DNA of 64,000 nucleotides from Occultella kanbiaonis (GCF_009708215.1 NZ_CP046175.1:4960001-5024000), one strand, 5' to 3'; counted from the first letter of the stretch, positions 33,564-42,136 are shown. Program-made: numbers and translations. Notes: a model not told the origin generated them from the letters alone.

Positions 33564-34328
33564 TCAGGCCAGGTCGATCGTCACCTCGAGGGCCCGGTGG
33601 TCGGAGACCGGCAGCCGGGTGGCCGACGTCGAGACGATCCGGGCGCCGCGGACCAGAGCGTGGTCGATCTGGCGGCGGGGGTGATCGGCCGGGAACGTGT
33701 CCGCACGGGCGGTGCCGTAACGGCGCGCGAGTCGCGCCACCGTGGCGTGATTCAGGTTGAGGTCGCCGCAGACGATCCGCGCGCCGGGGAGGGTCTCGAC
33801 CGACCGGAGCAGCCGGGGCAGCTGCAGCGCCGCCATCGGGCCGGCCTGGGACAGGTGCGTGCTGCAGAACCCGAGCGGCCCGTCCGGGGTGGCAAGGACT
33901 GCCGCCAGGGCGCCCCGGGGCTCGTCGCGCCAGGTGAACGGCGCCGAGGCCTTCCAGCCCGGCAGCGGGATCCGGACCCGGGGCAGCGGCCGCGCGAACC
34001 AGGCCGTGATCGGGTACCGGGACAGGATCGCCAGCCCGTACCCGGCGCCGGGGTGGTCCCCGAGGCGCGTGGTGGCGTGCTTGCCGAGGCGGACGTCGCC
34101 GCCGAGCACCGCGGCGAACCGCACGTGCGCCAGCCCCAGGGCATCGGCGATCACGTGCGCCTGGTCGAGGTGGCGCGACCGGGGCTGGTCGCGGTCCACC
34201 TCCTGCAGTGCCACCACGTCCGCGCTCACGCCGGCGAACGCGTCGGCGAGCGTGCGCTCGTCGGTGGCGCCGCCCGCGGACGCCAGGCCCCTCTGGATGT
34301 TGAAGGAGAGGACCCGCAGCCGGGTCAT
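33564..34328 (-). CDS. Endonuclease/exonuclease/phosphatase family protein
   Basis: A 254-residue EEP-fold metal hydrolase. Motifs: VLSFNIQRGLAS at the start, VVALQEVDRDQPRS with the metal Glu, IVCGDLNLNHATV with the catalytic Asp and Asn, and VSDHRALEVTIDL with the terminal Asp-His pair. Substrate could be DNA, phosphoinositide or sphingomyelin-like; no signal peptide is present, so it acts in the cytoplasm. The ATG at 34328 overlaps the msrB stop (ATGA), indicating translational coupling to msrB. Confidence 0.85.
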   Translation of the reverse strand: MTRLRVLSFNIQRGLASAGGATDERTLADAFAGVSADVVALQEVDRDQPRSRHLDQAHVIADALGLAHVRFAAVLGGDVRLGKHATTRLGDHPGAGYGLAILSRYPITAWFARPLPRVRIPLPGWKASAPFTWRDEPRGALAAVLATPDGPLGFCSTHLSQAGPMAALQLPRLLRSVETLPGARIVCGDLNLNHATVARLARRYGTARADTFPADHPRRQIDHALVRGARIVSTSATRLPVSDHRALEVTIDLA

Positions 34329-34726
34329 CCCTGGGTGGGCTCGAACGTCATCGACACCGAGTTCATGCAGAACCGGTCCCCGGTCGGGGTCTGCGGGGCG
34401 TCGTCGAAGACGTGACCCAGGTGCGAGCCGCAGTTGGCGCAGCGCACCTCGGTGCGGACCATGCCCAGCGTGCGGTCCTCGTTCAGCTCGACCGCGTCCG
34501 ACTCCTTCGGCTGGTAGAAGCTCGGCCAGCCGCAGTGTGCCTCGAACTTGGTCTCGCTGCGGAACAGTTCGGCGCCGCACGCGCGGCAGTGGTAGACGCC
34601 CACCCGCTCCTCGTTCAGGAGCTCGCCGGTGCCGGGGCGCTCGGTCCCGGCCTGCCGCAGCACCTGGTACTCCTGCGGGCTGAGCTCGTTACGCCATTCG
34701 TCCTCGGACTTCGTGACCTTGTACAT
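34325..34726 (-). CDS. msrB: Peptide-methionine (R)-S-oxide reductase
   Basis: A 133-residue repair enzyme reducing methionine-R-sulfoxide in proteins. The catalytic Cys120 lies in GDRFCMNS, the resolving Cys65 in AHCGWPSF, and the zinc site is CRAC (47-50) and CANC (96-99). Length and layout are standard for free-standing MsrB. It is the first gene of a two-gene unit with the downstream EEP-family gene, sharing an ATGA overlap. A long inverted repeat lies about 45-115 bp upstream of its start. Confidence 0.96.
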   Translation of the reverse strand: MYKVTKSEDEWRNELSPQEYQVLRQAGTERPGTGELLNEERVGVYHCRACGAELFRSETKFEAHCGWPSFYQPKESDAVELNEDRTLGMVRTEVRCANCGSHLGHVFDDAPQTPTGDRFCMNSVSMTFEPTQG

Positions 34727-34769
34727 GCGGCCATTGTCTCTCGGGATCCACCTCGAGGCTCCTCACGGC

Positions 34770-34840
34770 CGAGATCGCACGTCCCACCTCGAGATCGCCC
34801 GTAACGACGTGCGATCTCGAGGGCGGGACGTGCGATCTCG
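34770..34840. repeat. Long inverted repeat with repeated GTGCGATCTCG units
   Basis: Left arm 34770-34798 and right arm 34811-34840 pair over about 28 bp with one mismatch and one bulge (outer block CGAGATCGCACGTCCC, inner block TCGAGATCGC). It lies between the end of the DUF937 gene and the start of msrB, both minus strand. It may terminate the DUF937 transcript; the internal repetition of the motif GCGATCTCG also resembles a dispersed palindromic element. Confidence 0.6.
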
Positions 34841-34871
34841 GTGCGCGGGAACACGCGGGGTTGGGGACGGG

Positions 34872-35527
34872 TCAGCGCTTGCCGCCGCCGAGCAGGCCAC
34901 CGAGCAGGTCCCCGAGGCCGCCGCCGGACTGGGCCGAGCCGGACCCGCCCGAGCCGGAACCACCGCCGAGCAGGCCACCGAGGAGGTCGCCGAGGCCACC
35001 ACCGCCCGATCCGGACCCGGTCGAGCCTCCGGCGGCACCGCCGAGCAGCCCGCCGAGGAGGTCGCCGATTCCCCCGCCGCCCGACTCCGCGTCGGCACCC
35101 GTTCCGCCGCCCTGCCCGAACTTCTTCGCGAGGAAGGACAGCACGATCGGAGCCAGGATCGGCAGCAGCTTCGGCAACAGGTCGCCGAGCCCGCCACCGG
35201 AGCCCTCCGCGCCGGAATCCGCCTCGGAGAGCGTGTTGACGACGGCGTCGGTGTTCTGTCCGAACACGTTGCGGACGATCTTCGCGCCGTCGTCGGTGTC
35301 CACCTGGTCGAGGTCCACGCCGCCCTCCACGAGGGCGGATCGTGGTTGGAGATGGCTCCGACGAGGGACCGGGCGCCGTCCGGGTCCGCGGCGTTCGCGT
35401 TCATGCCGGCGAGCAGGGTGGGCAGCGCCGCGCGGGTGGCGCGCTCGGCGGTGGCGCGGTCCACGCCGAGCCGGGCGGCGACCTGGTCCATCGGGACGGC
35501 GTCGAGGATCTCTTCGGTGGTCGACAT
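34872..35527 (-). pseudogene. DUF937 family gene split by a one-base frameshift
   Basis: From ATG 35527 (GAGAGG six bases upstream) one frame encodes a typical DUF937 N-terminus: STTEEILDAVPMDQVAARLG ... LLAGMNANAADPDGARSLVGAISNHD. It then loses similarity, while another frame takes over with LVEGGVDLDQVDTDDGAKIV, RNVFGQNTDAVVNTL and continues to a Gly-rich tail. Restoring one C in GATCCGCCCTC near 35337 joins both parts as NHDPALVEGG, the form expected for the family. The intact product would be about 218 residues and end in three GDLLGGLLGG repeats. It is either a recent pseudogene or a base-calling error. Confidence 0.75.
34877..35070. repeat. Imperfect tandem repeats encoding GDLLGGLLGG
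   Basis: Three similar blocks in the 3' end of the DUF937 gene each encode GGG(L/I)GDLLGGLLGG separated by Gly/Ser linkers. They are internal coding repeats and may allow recombination between copies. Confidence 0.65.
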
Positions 35528-35760
35528 CACGGGCCTCTCATCATCGAGTGTGGGCGCCGACGGCGTCCCATCGGCGAGCGTAGCGAGCCCCGCCCGGCAT
35601 GGCACCCCCTCGCGGTGCCCACCGGCACGCCCGGGCGAGGCACCGCCGTCGGGCACGTGGACGCCCGACCCACGATCTCTGCGAGCGGGGCAGAATGGGA
35701 GCAGAACCCGCGCCGGGCGCGGGCCGGCCACCAGCCACCTCTCAAGGGAGTTCCACCGCG

Positions 35761-36540
35761 ATGCGGGTCCTGATCACGAACGACGACGGCATCGATTCAC
35801 CCGGGTTGGTGACCCTGGCGCACGTCGCCGCGGACGCCGGTCACGACGTGATCGTCGCCGCCCCCAACCACCAGTACTCCGGCTACAGCGCCGCGCTGAG
35901 CGGTGAGAGCGAGAACGGCGCCGTGAAGACGTCACCCGGCCGCCCGGACGGCCTGCGGGAGGACATCGAGTCGATCGCGGTGCACGCCAGCCCCGCCCTG
36001 ATCGCCTACGCGGCGGGCCTCGGTGCCTTCGGCCAGCGCCCCGACCTGCTGCTCTCCGGCATCAATCTCGGCCCGAACGTCGGGCCCGCGGTGATCCACT
36101 CCGGCACGGTCGGCGCGGCCCTGTCCGCCTCCGCCCAGGGCATCCCGGCGCTGGCGAGCTCGATCGCGGCCGAGCACCCGAAGCACTGGGACACCGCATA
36201 CCTGGTGCTGACGCGGGCCTTCGAGTGGTTCACCAGCCAGACCCAGGACGCCCGCGTCCTGAACGTGAACATCCCGGACGTGCCACCGGCCGAGCTGCGT
36301 GGGCTGCGGGCGGCGCGGCTGGCCACCTTCGACGTCGACACCGACGTGGTGAACCAGCAGATCGACAAGCTCCTGTTCCGCCCGTTCGCCTCTCATGACG
36401 TGCACTTCGAGGACGACACCGACGCGGGCTACCTCGCGCGCGGGTGGGCCACCATGTCGCTGCTGCGCTCACACTCCCACGACGACGGCGCCGTGGTGCT
36501 GCCCGGCTTCGACACCGAGAGCGAGGAGGCCCGGCGATGA
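35761..36540 (+). CDS. surE: 5'/3'-nucleotidase SurE
   Basis: A 259-residue phosphatase of the SurE family, active on nucleoside monophosphates with a divalent metal. The N-terminal motif RVLITNDDGIDSPG holds the metal Asp pair (8 and 9), YSGYSAALSG contributes the Ser ligand, and LLSGINLGPNVGPAVIHSGTVGAALSA is the conserved core. The ATG at 35761 follows AAGGGAG. The gene overlaps galE by four bases (ATGA), an unusual partnership. Lengths of the C-terminal extension fit actinobacterial SurE homologues. Confidence 0.92.
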   Translation: MRVLITNDDGIDSPGLVTLAHVAADAGHDVIVAAPNHQYSGYSAALSGESENGAVKTSPGRPDGLREDIESIAVHASPALIAYAAGLGAFGQRPDLLLSGINLGPNVGPAVIHSGTVGAALSASAQGIPALASSIAAEHPKHWDTAYLVLTRAFEWFTSQTQDARVLNVNIPDVPPAELRGLRAARLATFDVDTDVVNQQIDKLLFRPFASHDVHFEDDTDAGYLARGWATMSLLRSHSHDDGAVVLPGFDTESEEARR

Positions 36541-37502
36541 CCTGGTTGGTGACCGGCGGGGCCGGCTACATCGGCGCGCACGTGGTCCATGCGTTCCGGG
36601 ACGCAAACATCGGCGTCGTGGTGCTGGACGACCTGTCCAGTGGTCACGAGGAGTTCGTGCCCGACGGCGTCCCGTTCGTCCGCTCATCCATCCTCGACAC
36701 CGACGTGGTCGCCCGGACCCTCGAGGAGCACAACTGCATCGGCGTGGTGCACGTGGCCGGGTTCAAGTACGCGGGCGTCTCCGTGCAGCAGCCGCTGCAC
36801 ACGTACACGCAGAACGTGACCGGGACCGTGTCGGTCCTGGAGGCGATGCAACGCGCCGGGGTCGAGGCGATCGTGTTCTCCTCCTCGGCGGCCACCTACG
36901 GCACCCCGGACGTGGACCTGGTCACCGAGGCGACCCCCACTCACCCGGAGTCGCCGTACGGGGAGTCCAAGCTGATCGGCGAGTGGCTGCTCGCCGACCA
37001 GGGCCGAGCCAGCGAGCTGCGGCACACCTCGCTGCGGTACTTCAACGTGGTCGGCTCCGGCTCGATGGAACTGCGGGACACCTCCCCGCACAACCTGTTC
37101 CCGCTGGTGCTCGAGGCCCTCGCGCAGGGGCGCACGCCGCGGATCAACGGCACCGACTACCCGACGCCGGACGGTACCTGCGTGCGCGACTACATCCACG
37201 TCGCCGACCTCGCGGACGCCCACGTGGGCGCCGCCAAGGCACTCGCGCAGGGCCGGGAACTGCTGCCCGTGTACAACCTCGGCAGCGGCGACGGCGTCTC
37301 GGTCCGGCAGATCATGGACACGATGGCGGCAGTCACGAAGATCCCGTTCGAGCCGACCGTCGCCGCGCGTCGGCCCGGGGACCCGGCGCGGATCGTCGCG
37401 TCCGGCGAGGCGGCCGCGCGGGATCTGGGCTGGCGGATGAGCTACTCGCTGGAGCAGATGGTGGCGACGGCCTGGGAGGCCCGGCAGTCCGCGCAGGCCT
37501 GA
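36537..37502 (+). CDS. galE: UDP-glucose 4-epimerase
   Basis: A 321-residue extended short-chain dehydrogenase. The NAD fold begins WLVTGGAGYIGAHV, the active site is Ser in FSSSAATYG and Tyr-x-x-x-Lys in SPYGESK, and the substrate region shows LRYFNVVGSG and DGTCVRDYIHVADLADAH, all standard for GalE. It interconverts UDP-glucose and UDP-galactose for galactose use and cell-surface glycans. It starts within the surE stop (ATGA) and is followed by a strong hairpin, so surE-galE is probably a two-gene operon. Confidence 0.93.
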   Translation: MTWLVTGGAGYIGAHVVHAFRDANIGVVVLDDLSSGHEEFVPDGVPFVRSSILDTDVVARTLEEHNCIGVVHVAGFKYAGVSVQQPLHTYTQNVTGTVSVLEAMQRAGVEAIVFSSSAATYGTPDVDLVTEATPTHPESPYGESKLIGEWLLADQGRASELRHTSLRYFNVVGSGSMELRDTSPHNLFPLVLEALAQGRTPRINGTDYPTPDGTCVRDYIHVADLADAHVGAAKALAQGRELLPVYNLGSGDGVSVRQIMDTMAAVTKIPFEPTVAARRPGDPARIVASGEAAARDLGWRMSYSLEQMVATAWEARQSAQA

Positions 37503-37552
37503 CCGGACCTTCCCACGCCCCCACCCAACCGCCCCAAGGCAAGTTCCGCCGT

Positions 37553-37608
37553 CGAGCGCGAGGTTGTTGGCTGCCAAAAGAGCTCGCGGGCCAACAACCT
37601 CGCGCTCG
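37553..37608. terminator. 19-bp perfect stem-loop after galE
   Basis: Arms 37553-37571 and 37590-37608 are perfectly complementary over 19 bp (core GAGCGCGAGGTTGTTGGC), with an 18-nt loop. It lies between the convergent galE and metallopeptidase genes and could terminate both. Its length and lack of a T-run also fit a dispersed palindromic element. Confidence 0.6.
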
Positions 37609-37628
37609 GCGACCGGCAGCCCGCGGCG

Positions 37629-37988
37629 TCAGGCCCAGCCGAGCTCGTGGAGCCGGTCGTCGTCGATCCCGAAGTGGTGGGCGATCTCGTGGATGACGGT
37701 GACCGCGACCTCCTCGGCCACCTCGTCCGTGGACTCGCAGAAGCGCAGCGTCGGGTTGCGGAAGATCGTGATCCGGTCCGGCAGCGAGCCGGCCGCCCAC
37801 CACTCCCCACGCTCGGTGAGCGGAGTGCCCTCGTAGAGGCCGAGCAGGTCCGGGTCGTCGGAGTCGGTGGGCGGTTCGTCCTCGACCAGGATCACGACGT
37901 TGCTGATGTGCCTGGCAAGTTCCTCGGGGATCAGGTCGAGGCCGTCGGCGACGGCCTCCTCGAACTCCTCGCGGGACATCTCGATCAC
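37629..37988 (-). CDS. Zincin-like metallopeptidase family protein
   Basis: A small protein of about 119 residues with the motif VTVIHEIAHHFGIDDDRLHELGW near its C-terminus, an HExxH zinc site followed by a third ligand region, typical of the actinobacterial and proteobacterial DUF1025/zincin-like family. The N-terminal REEFEEAVADGLDLIPEELARHI is also characteristic. GTG 37988 is used because relatives keep a few residues before MSREEF; ATG 37979 is the alternative. No signal peptide. Function unknown, possibly a cytoplasmic peptidase. Confidence 0.85.
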   Translation of the reverse strand: MIEMSREEFEEAVADGLDLIPEELARHISNVVILVEDEPPTDSDDPDLLGLYEGTPLTERGEWWAAGSLPDRITIFRNPTLRFCESTDEVAEEVAVTVIHEIAHHFGIDDDRLHELGWA

Positions 37989-38103
37989 CGCCCCAGTGTG
38001 ACAGCAGATGGCGGATCTCCCAGGTCCACGGCGGCCATGCGTGCCCGCCGGACCGCCCCGGAACCACCCCGACGTGACCTCGCACACAGAGGGCCCGGGC
38101 GTT

Positions 38104-38133
38104 TTGCTCCGCGGGCCTCGCGTACCGTATGCT
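38104..38133 (+). promoter_or_regulatory. Candidate promoter of the tRNA-Glu/Asp/Phe cluster
   Basis: TTGCTC (38104-38109) and TATGCT (38128-38133) are spaced by 18 bp, about 52 bp upstream of tRNA-Glu. They are the best -35/-10 pair in this stretch. Confidence 0.45.
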
Positions 38134-38185
38134 TTCGGAGGTCTTGGGGCGCCGAACAGCGTCACGGGCGCTCAGCTTCAACCGG

Positions 38186-38258
38186 GCCCCCATCGTCTAG
38201 CGGCCTAGGACCCCGCCCTTTCACGGCGGTAGCACGGGTTCGAATCCCGTTGGGGGTA
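38186..38258 (+). tRNA. tRNA-Glu (anticodon UUC)
   Basis: A 73-nt cloverleaf: acceptor GCCCCCA/TGGGGGT, anticodon stem CCGCC/GGCGG with loop CTTTCAC (anticodon UUC), T-arm ACGGG-TTCGAAT-CCCGT, discriminator A. First gene of a three-tRNA cluster. Confidence 0.97.
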
Positions 38259-38300
38259 CGCACCACAATTGCATCGCACGTAGACTCAAGCCTCACCTGA

Positions 38301-38374
38301 GGCCCCGTAGCTCAGTTGGTTAGAGCGCCGCCCTGTCACGGCGGAGGTCGCCGGTTCAAGTCCGGTCGGGGTCG
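38301..38374 (+). tRNA. tRNA-Asp (anticodon GUC)
   Basis: A 74-nt cloverleaf: acceptor GGCCCCG/CGGGGTC, D-arm with GTTGGTTA loop, anticodon loop CTGTCAC (anticodon GUC), T-loop TTCAAGT, discriminator G as expected for tRNA-Asp. Confidence 0.97.
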
Positions 38375-38383
38375 CGAAACATC

Positions 38384-38409
38384 CGCCCGGTCATGCAGAT
38401 GACCGGGCG
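38384..38409 (+). terminator. Stem-loop between tRNA-Asp and tRNA-Phe
   Basis: A perfect 11-bp stem CGCCCGGTCAT/ATGACCGGGCG with loop GCAG lies 9 nt after tRNA-Asp and is followed by TTCGTTTC. It has the form of an intrinsic terminator placed inside the cluster, so tRNA-Phe may be read at a lower level or have its own promoter. Confidence 0.65.
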
Positions 38410-38419
38410 TTCGTTTCAA

Positions 38420-38492
38420 GGCTCTGTAGCTCAGTTGGTAGAGCGTTCGACTGAAAATCGAAAGGTCACCGGATCGACGCCGGTCGGAGCCA
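38420..38492 (+). tRNA. tRNA-Phe (anticodon GAA)
   Basis: A 73-nt cloverleaf: acceptor GGCTCTG/CGGAGCC, D-arm GCTC/GAGC, anticodon loop CTGAAAA (anticodon GAA), T-loop TCGACGC in an 5-bp stem, discriminator A. The T-loop reads ATCGACG rather than the common TTCGA(A/G)T, a slight deviation. Confidence 0.93.
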
Positions 38493-38503
38493 CACACGGA
38501 GCA

Positions 38504-38536
38504 GACGCCGCGAACCACTCGGTCCGCGGCGTTTCT
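38504..38536 (+). terminator. Terminator after tRNA-Phe
   Basis: An 8-bp stem ACGCCGCG/CGCGGCGT with a small inner stem (ACC/GGT), followed by TTTCTC, lies 12 nt after tRNA-Phe. Confidence 0.65.
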
Positions 38537-38744
38537 CATGCCCGACGGCGGAGCGCGGCCCGGGCGGTCGGGCTCGGGTGGCTGAGGGTCCGGCTCACCT
38601 CGCACCGGTCCGCGGCCGACGCCCTGGGAACTCGTCCACCGGCAGCCGACGCAGCCCGCTCTGCGCCCCCGGTCGTAGGACGCCGCAGGGATCTCACCCT
38701 CCTGAGTGATCCCCTCGCGCGACCGGACCACGAATAATCGCACC

Positions 38745-39536
38745 ATGGGCCGACACGCCGCTCCCGCCTCCAGCTCCCCCGAACCCGCTGATGACCCGAT
38801 CGCCTCGGCCCGTGGGCTGACCAAGGTCTACGGCGCCGGCGCCACGGCCGTGCACGCCCTGCGCGGCGTGGACGTCGACCTGGGCCGTGGCCGGCTCACC
38901 GCGATCATGGGCCCCTCGGGCTCGGGCAAGTCCACCCTGATGCACTGCATGGCCGGTCTGGACACCCCCACCTCCGGCACGGTCGAGGTCGACGGCCAGG
39001 TCATCTCCTCGATGTCCCAGCGTCAGCTCACCAACCTGCGCCGCACCCGGATCGGCTTCGTCTTCCAGGCCTACAACCTGGTCCCCACCCTGACCGCGGC
39101 GGAGAACATCACGCTGCCGCTCGACATCGCCCGCACCCCGGTCGACCGCGACCGCTTCGACACGGTCATCAACACCCTCGGCCTGGGCGATCGGCTCACC
39201 CACCGACCCACCGAACTCTCCGGCGGCCAGCAGCAGCGGGTCGCCTGCGCGCGCGCCCTGGTCGCCAAGCCGTCGATCGTGTTCGCCGACGAACCCACCG
39301 GCAACCTCGACTCCAAGGCGGCCGGCGAGGTGCTCGGGTTCCTGCGCCGCAGCGTCGACGACCTCGGCCAGAGCGTCGTGATGGTCACCCACGACCCCCG
39401 GTCGGCCTCCTACGCCCACCGGGTGATTTTCCTCGCCGACGGCGCCCTGGTCGGCGAGCTCCATGACCCGGCCGAGGCGGACATCCTCGAGGCCCTCGCC
39501 GCGTTCGGTGAGGCGCGGGAGCAGGACGCCTCCTGA
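38745..39536 (+). CDS. ABC transporter ATP-binding protein (LolD/MacB type)
   Basis: A 263-residue ATPase. Walker A is MGPSGSGKST, the signature is [15 protein letters not shown], Walker B is IVFADEPTGNLDS and the H-loop is MVTHDPRSASYA. The DEPTGNLDS sequence and pairing with an FtsX-like permease place it in the MacB/LolD group of mechanotransmission exporters. The ATG at 38745 has little leader: GAATAAT at 38732-38738 could be a -10, suggesting leaderless expression. Its stop overlaps the permease start (TGATG). Substrate (lipid, peptide or drug) is unknown. Confidence 0.93.
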   Translation: MGRHAAPASSSPEPADDPIASARGLTKVYGAGATAVHALRGVDVDLGRGRLTAIMGPSGSGKSTLMHCMAGLDTPTSGTVEVDGQVISSMSQRQLTNLRRTRIGFVFQAYNLVPTLTAAENITLPLDIARTPVDRDRFDTVINTLGLGDRLTHRPTELSGGQQQRVACARALVAKPSIVFADEPTGNLDSKAAGEVLGFLRRSVDDLGQSVVMVTHDPRSASYAHRVIFLADGALVGELHDPAEADILEALAAFGEAREQDAS

Positions 39537-42136
39537 TGCTGCGGGTCAGCCTTCGCGAGATCCGCGCACACGGGGTCCGGTTCGCCCTGTCCGTGCTCGC
39601 CGTGATCCTCGGCGTCGCGTTCGTCGCCGGCACGTTCATCCTGAGGGCGATGCTCTCGGACACCTTCGACTCCATCGTCGAGAGCTCCCTCCAGGGCGAC
39701 GCCTACCTGCGCAGCGTCGCCACCACCACCGACGACGGCCTTCCGGACGGCCCGCCGGACCCGGGTGCCGGCTTCGGTGGCGCCCGGGACGGCATCGACA
39801 TCACCCTCGCTGACGAGGTGGCCGCCGTCGACGGCGTCTCGCGGGCCCTGCCCGACGTCCAGGGACCGATCGTGATCGTCGGCGCGGACGGCACCGCCGT
39901 CGTCAACGGCCAGGCGCCCAGCCTGGCGCTCGCCCTGCACCCCGACGACCCGGCGGTCGACCTGGTCGCCGGCGAGGTACCCGTGGGACCGAACGAGATC
40001 GGGTTGGAAAGCAGTGCGCTGGACTCCTCCGGCCTTGCCCTTGGCGACACCACGACCGTCGTGCTGGGGGGCGAGGTCCGGGAGGTGACTGTCGTCGCCG
40101 AGGGTTCGTACGGCTCCCCCACGTCCGGCGCCACCCTCGCGTTCCTCGACGCGGACGTGGCCGCCGACCTGTTCGCCCCCGACGGGCTCGTGAACTCGAT
40201 CGCCGTCTACGGCGAGGACGGCGTCAGCCAGTCGGACCTGGTCGATGCCATCACCGAGACCGTGCTCGCCGACCATCCCGACGCGAACCTCGAGGCCCGC
40301 ACCGGCGACGACGTCCGGGCCGAGGCGTCCGAGGCGATCAACGAGATCATCGGCTTCATCGGCACGTTCCTGCTGGTGTTCGCGAGCATCGCGCTGTTCG
40401 TCGGCGCCTTCATCATCACGAACACGTTCGCGATGTCCGTGCGCCAACGCCAGCGCGAGTACGCACTCCTGCGCGCGCTCGGCGCCTCGCCGGGGCAGGT
40501 CTTCACGGTCGTGCTCACCCAGGCGTTCGCCGTCGGCCTCGTCGGCTCGGCCATCGGTCTGCTCAGCGGCGTGGCCCTGGTGGACCTGATCCGCTGGATC
40601 CTGTCCCGGTTCGGCATGAACCTCACCGGCGAGGCCCCGGTCACCGCGTTCACCGCCGTCCTGTGCTTGGGCATCGGCACCCTGGTCAGCCTCGTCGCCG
40701 CGGCCGTGCCGGCCCGCCGGGCGGCGCTGACGGCGCCGGTGGAGGCGATGCGTGACGACGTCACCGTCACCGAGAAGTCCCTGCGCTGGCGCGCGCTGGC
40801 CGGCGCCGTGCTGCTCCTGATCGGGGTCGCGGCGACCTACGTGTCCGTGGCCGTGTCCACCGCCGAGGACCCGTACTGGGGGCTCGAGCCCGGCCCCTGG
40901 CTCGGCATCGGCGCGGGCGCCGTCCTCGTCGGGATGCTGGCCCTCTCGCCCGTGATCGCCCGGGCCACCCTCGGTGTGCTGGCGGCACCGTTCGTCGCCG
41001 CCATCAAGCCGCTCGGCAGGCTCGCCCGCGGCAACGTGATGCGCAACCCGCGCCGCACCGCGAGCACCGCGGGCGCACTGATGATCGGCATGGCCCTCGT
41101 CGCTGCCTGCACGGTGCTCGCCGCGTCCGCCCGTGAGTCGACGACGGCGATCGTCGAGACCGAGTACCGCGCCGACTTCGTGGTCCTGTCCGCCACGAAC
41201 GCGGTGCCGGCCGAGGCCGTCGCCGCCATCGCCGACCTCGATGACGTCGCCCGTGCCGACGCCCTGTCGACGGCACCCGTCGAGCTGAGCGGGCCGGGCC
41301 TGGACCCGACCTCCACCACGGTCATCGGGGCGCCGCCCGCGGCGTTCGGCACCACCCTGGAGATCGAGACCCTCGAGGGCGACCTCGCCACCCTGGCCGA
41401 CGGCGAGGCCGCCCTGCGCACGAGCGCCGCCCTCGAGTACGGCTGGCAGCTCGGCGACGAGATCACCCTGCGCACCGATGTCACCGAGCTGACCCTCACG
41501 GTCGGCGCCATCACGAACTCGCAGGCGCTGAACGCGGACGTGACCATCGGCGAGGACCAGCTCGCCGAACTCCTCGGCCCCGCCCCCGCGAACGTGGTGA
41601 TGGTCGGCGTCGACGGCGTCGATGGCGTCCCGCTCGCCGAGCTCCGCGACCAGCTGGACGCCATCATCGAGCCCTACGTCGTCGTGACGGCGCTGACCGC
41701 GGACGAGCTCGTCAACCAGATCGCCGACCAGGTGAACCAGGCACTGGTGATCATCTACGCCCTGCTGGCCCTCTCCGTCGTGATCGCCGTGCTCGGCATC
41801 GTGAACACGCTCGCGCTGTCCGTGATCGAGCGGACCCGGGAGATCGGCCTGATCCGCGCGGTCGGCCTCGGACGCCTGCAGCTGTCCGTCACGATCGTGA
41901 TCGAGTCGGTGCTGACGGCGATCTTCGGGACGGCGGTCGGCGTCGTCGTGGGCGTGGCGCTGGCTGCCGCCGTACGGTCGGTGTTCGCCGACCAGGGTCT
42001 GTCCGTGCTCGCCATCCCGTGGGACCAGCTCGCCGCGATCGTGGCGCTGTCCGCGGTCGTCGGGGTCCTGGCCGCCGTCTGGCCCGCGATCCGGGCCTCC
42101 CGGCTGCCCGTCCTCGAAGCGATCGCCCAGGAGTGA
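39536..42136 (+). CDS. FtsX-like ABC transporter permease
   Basis: An 866-residue membrane protein with the duplicated MacB/FtsX layout. The first helix is at about 12-35, followed by a large extracytoplasmic domain (about 40-270) and three helices of FtsX core 1 (about 274-395). Two middle helices (about 418-490) lead to a second extracytoplasmic domain and a final FtsX core with IVNTLALSVIERTREIGLIRAVGLGR and a last helix ending AIRASRLPVLEAIAQE. It works with the ATPase encoded just upstream, with which it overlaps by one base. Such 800-900-residue permeases are typical of actinobacterial exporters of unknown substrate. Confidence 0.93.
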   Translation: MLRVSLREIRAHGVRFALSVLAVILGVAFVAGTFILRAMLSDTFDSIVESSLQGDAYLRSVATTTDDGLPDGPPDPGAGFGGARDGIDITLADEVAAVDGVSRALPDVQGPIVIVGADGTAVVNGQAPSLALALHPDDPAVDLVAGEVPVGPNEIGLESSALDSSGLALGDTTTVVLGGEVREVTVVAEGSYGSPTSGATLAFLDADVAADLFAPDGLVNSIAVYGEDGVSQSDLVDAITETVLADHPDANLEARTGDDVRAEASEAINEIIGFIGTFLLVFASIALFVGAFIITNTFAMSVRQRQREYALLRALGASPGQVFTVVLTQAFAVGLVGSAIGLLSGVALVDLIRWILSRFGMNLTGEAPVTAFTAVLCLGIGTLVSLVAAAVPARRAALTAPVEAMRDDVTVTEKSLRWRALAGAVLLLIGVAATYVSVAVSTAEDPYWGLEPGPWLGIGAGAVLVGMLALSPVIARATLGVLAAPFVAAIKPLGRLARGNVMRNPRRTASTAGALMIGMALVAACTVLAASARESTTAIVETEYRADFVVLSATNAVPAEAVAAIADLDDVARADALSTAPVELSGPGLDPTSTTVIGAPPAAFGTTLEIETLEGDLATLADGEAALRTSAALEYGWQLGDEITLRTDVTELTLTVGAITNSQALNADVTIGEDQLAELLGPAPANVVMVGVDGVDGVPLAELRDQLDAIIEPYVVVTALTADELVNQIADQVNQALVIIYALLALSVVIAVLGIVNTLALSVIERTREIGLIRAVGLGRLQLSVTIVIESVLTAIFGTAVGVVVGVALAAAVRSVFADQGLSVLAIPWDQLAAIVALSAVVGVLAAVWPAIRASRLPVLEAIAQE

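Noticed and set aside
34877-35070. CRISPR-like repeats
   Set aside because: The repeats are imperfect, adjacent and encode a Gly-rich protein tail; there are no spacers.
38186-38492. Integration site for a mobile element at the tRNA cluster
   Set aside because: No integrase, direct repeat of a tRNA 3' end or change in composition is seen on either side.
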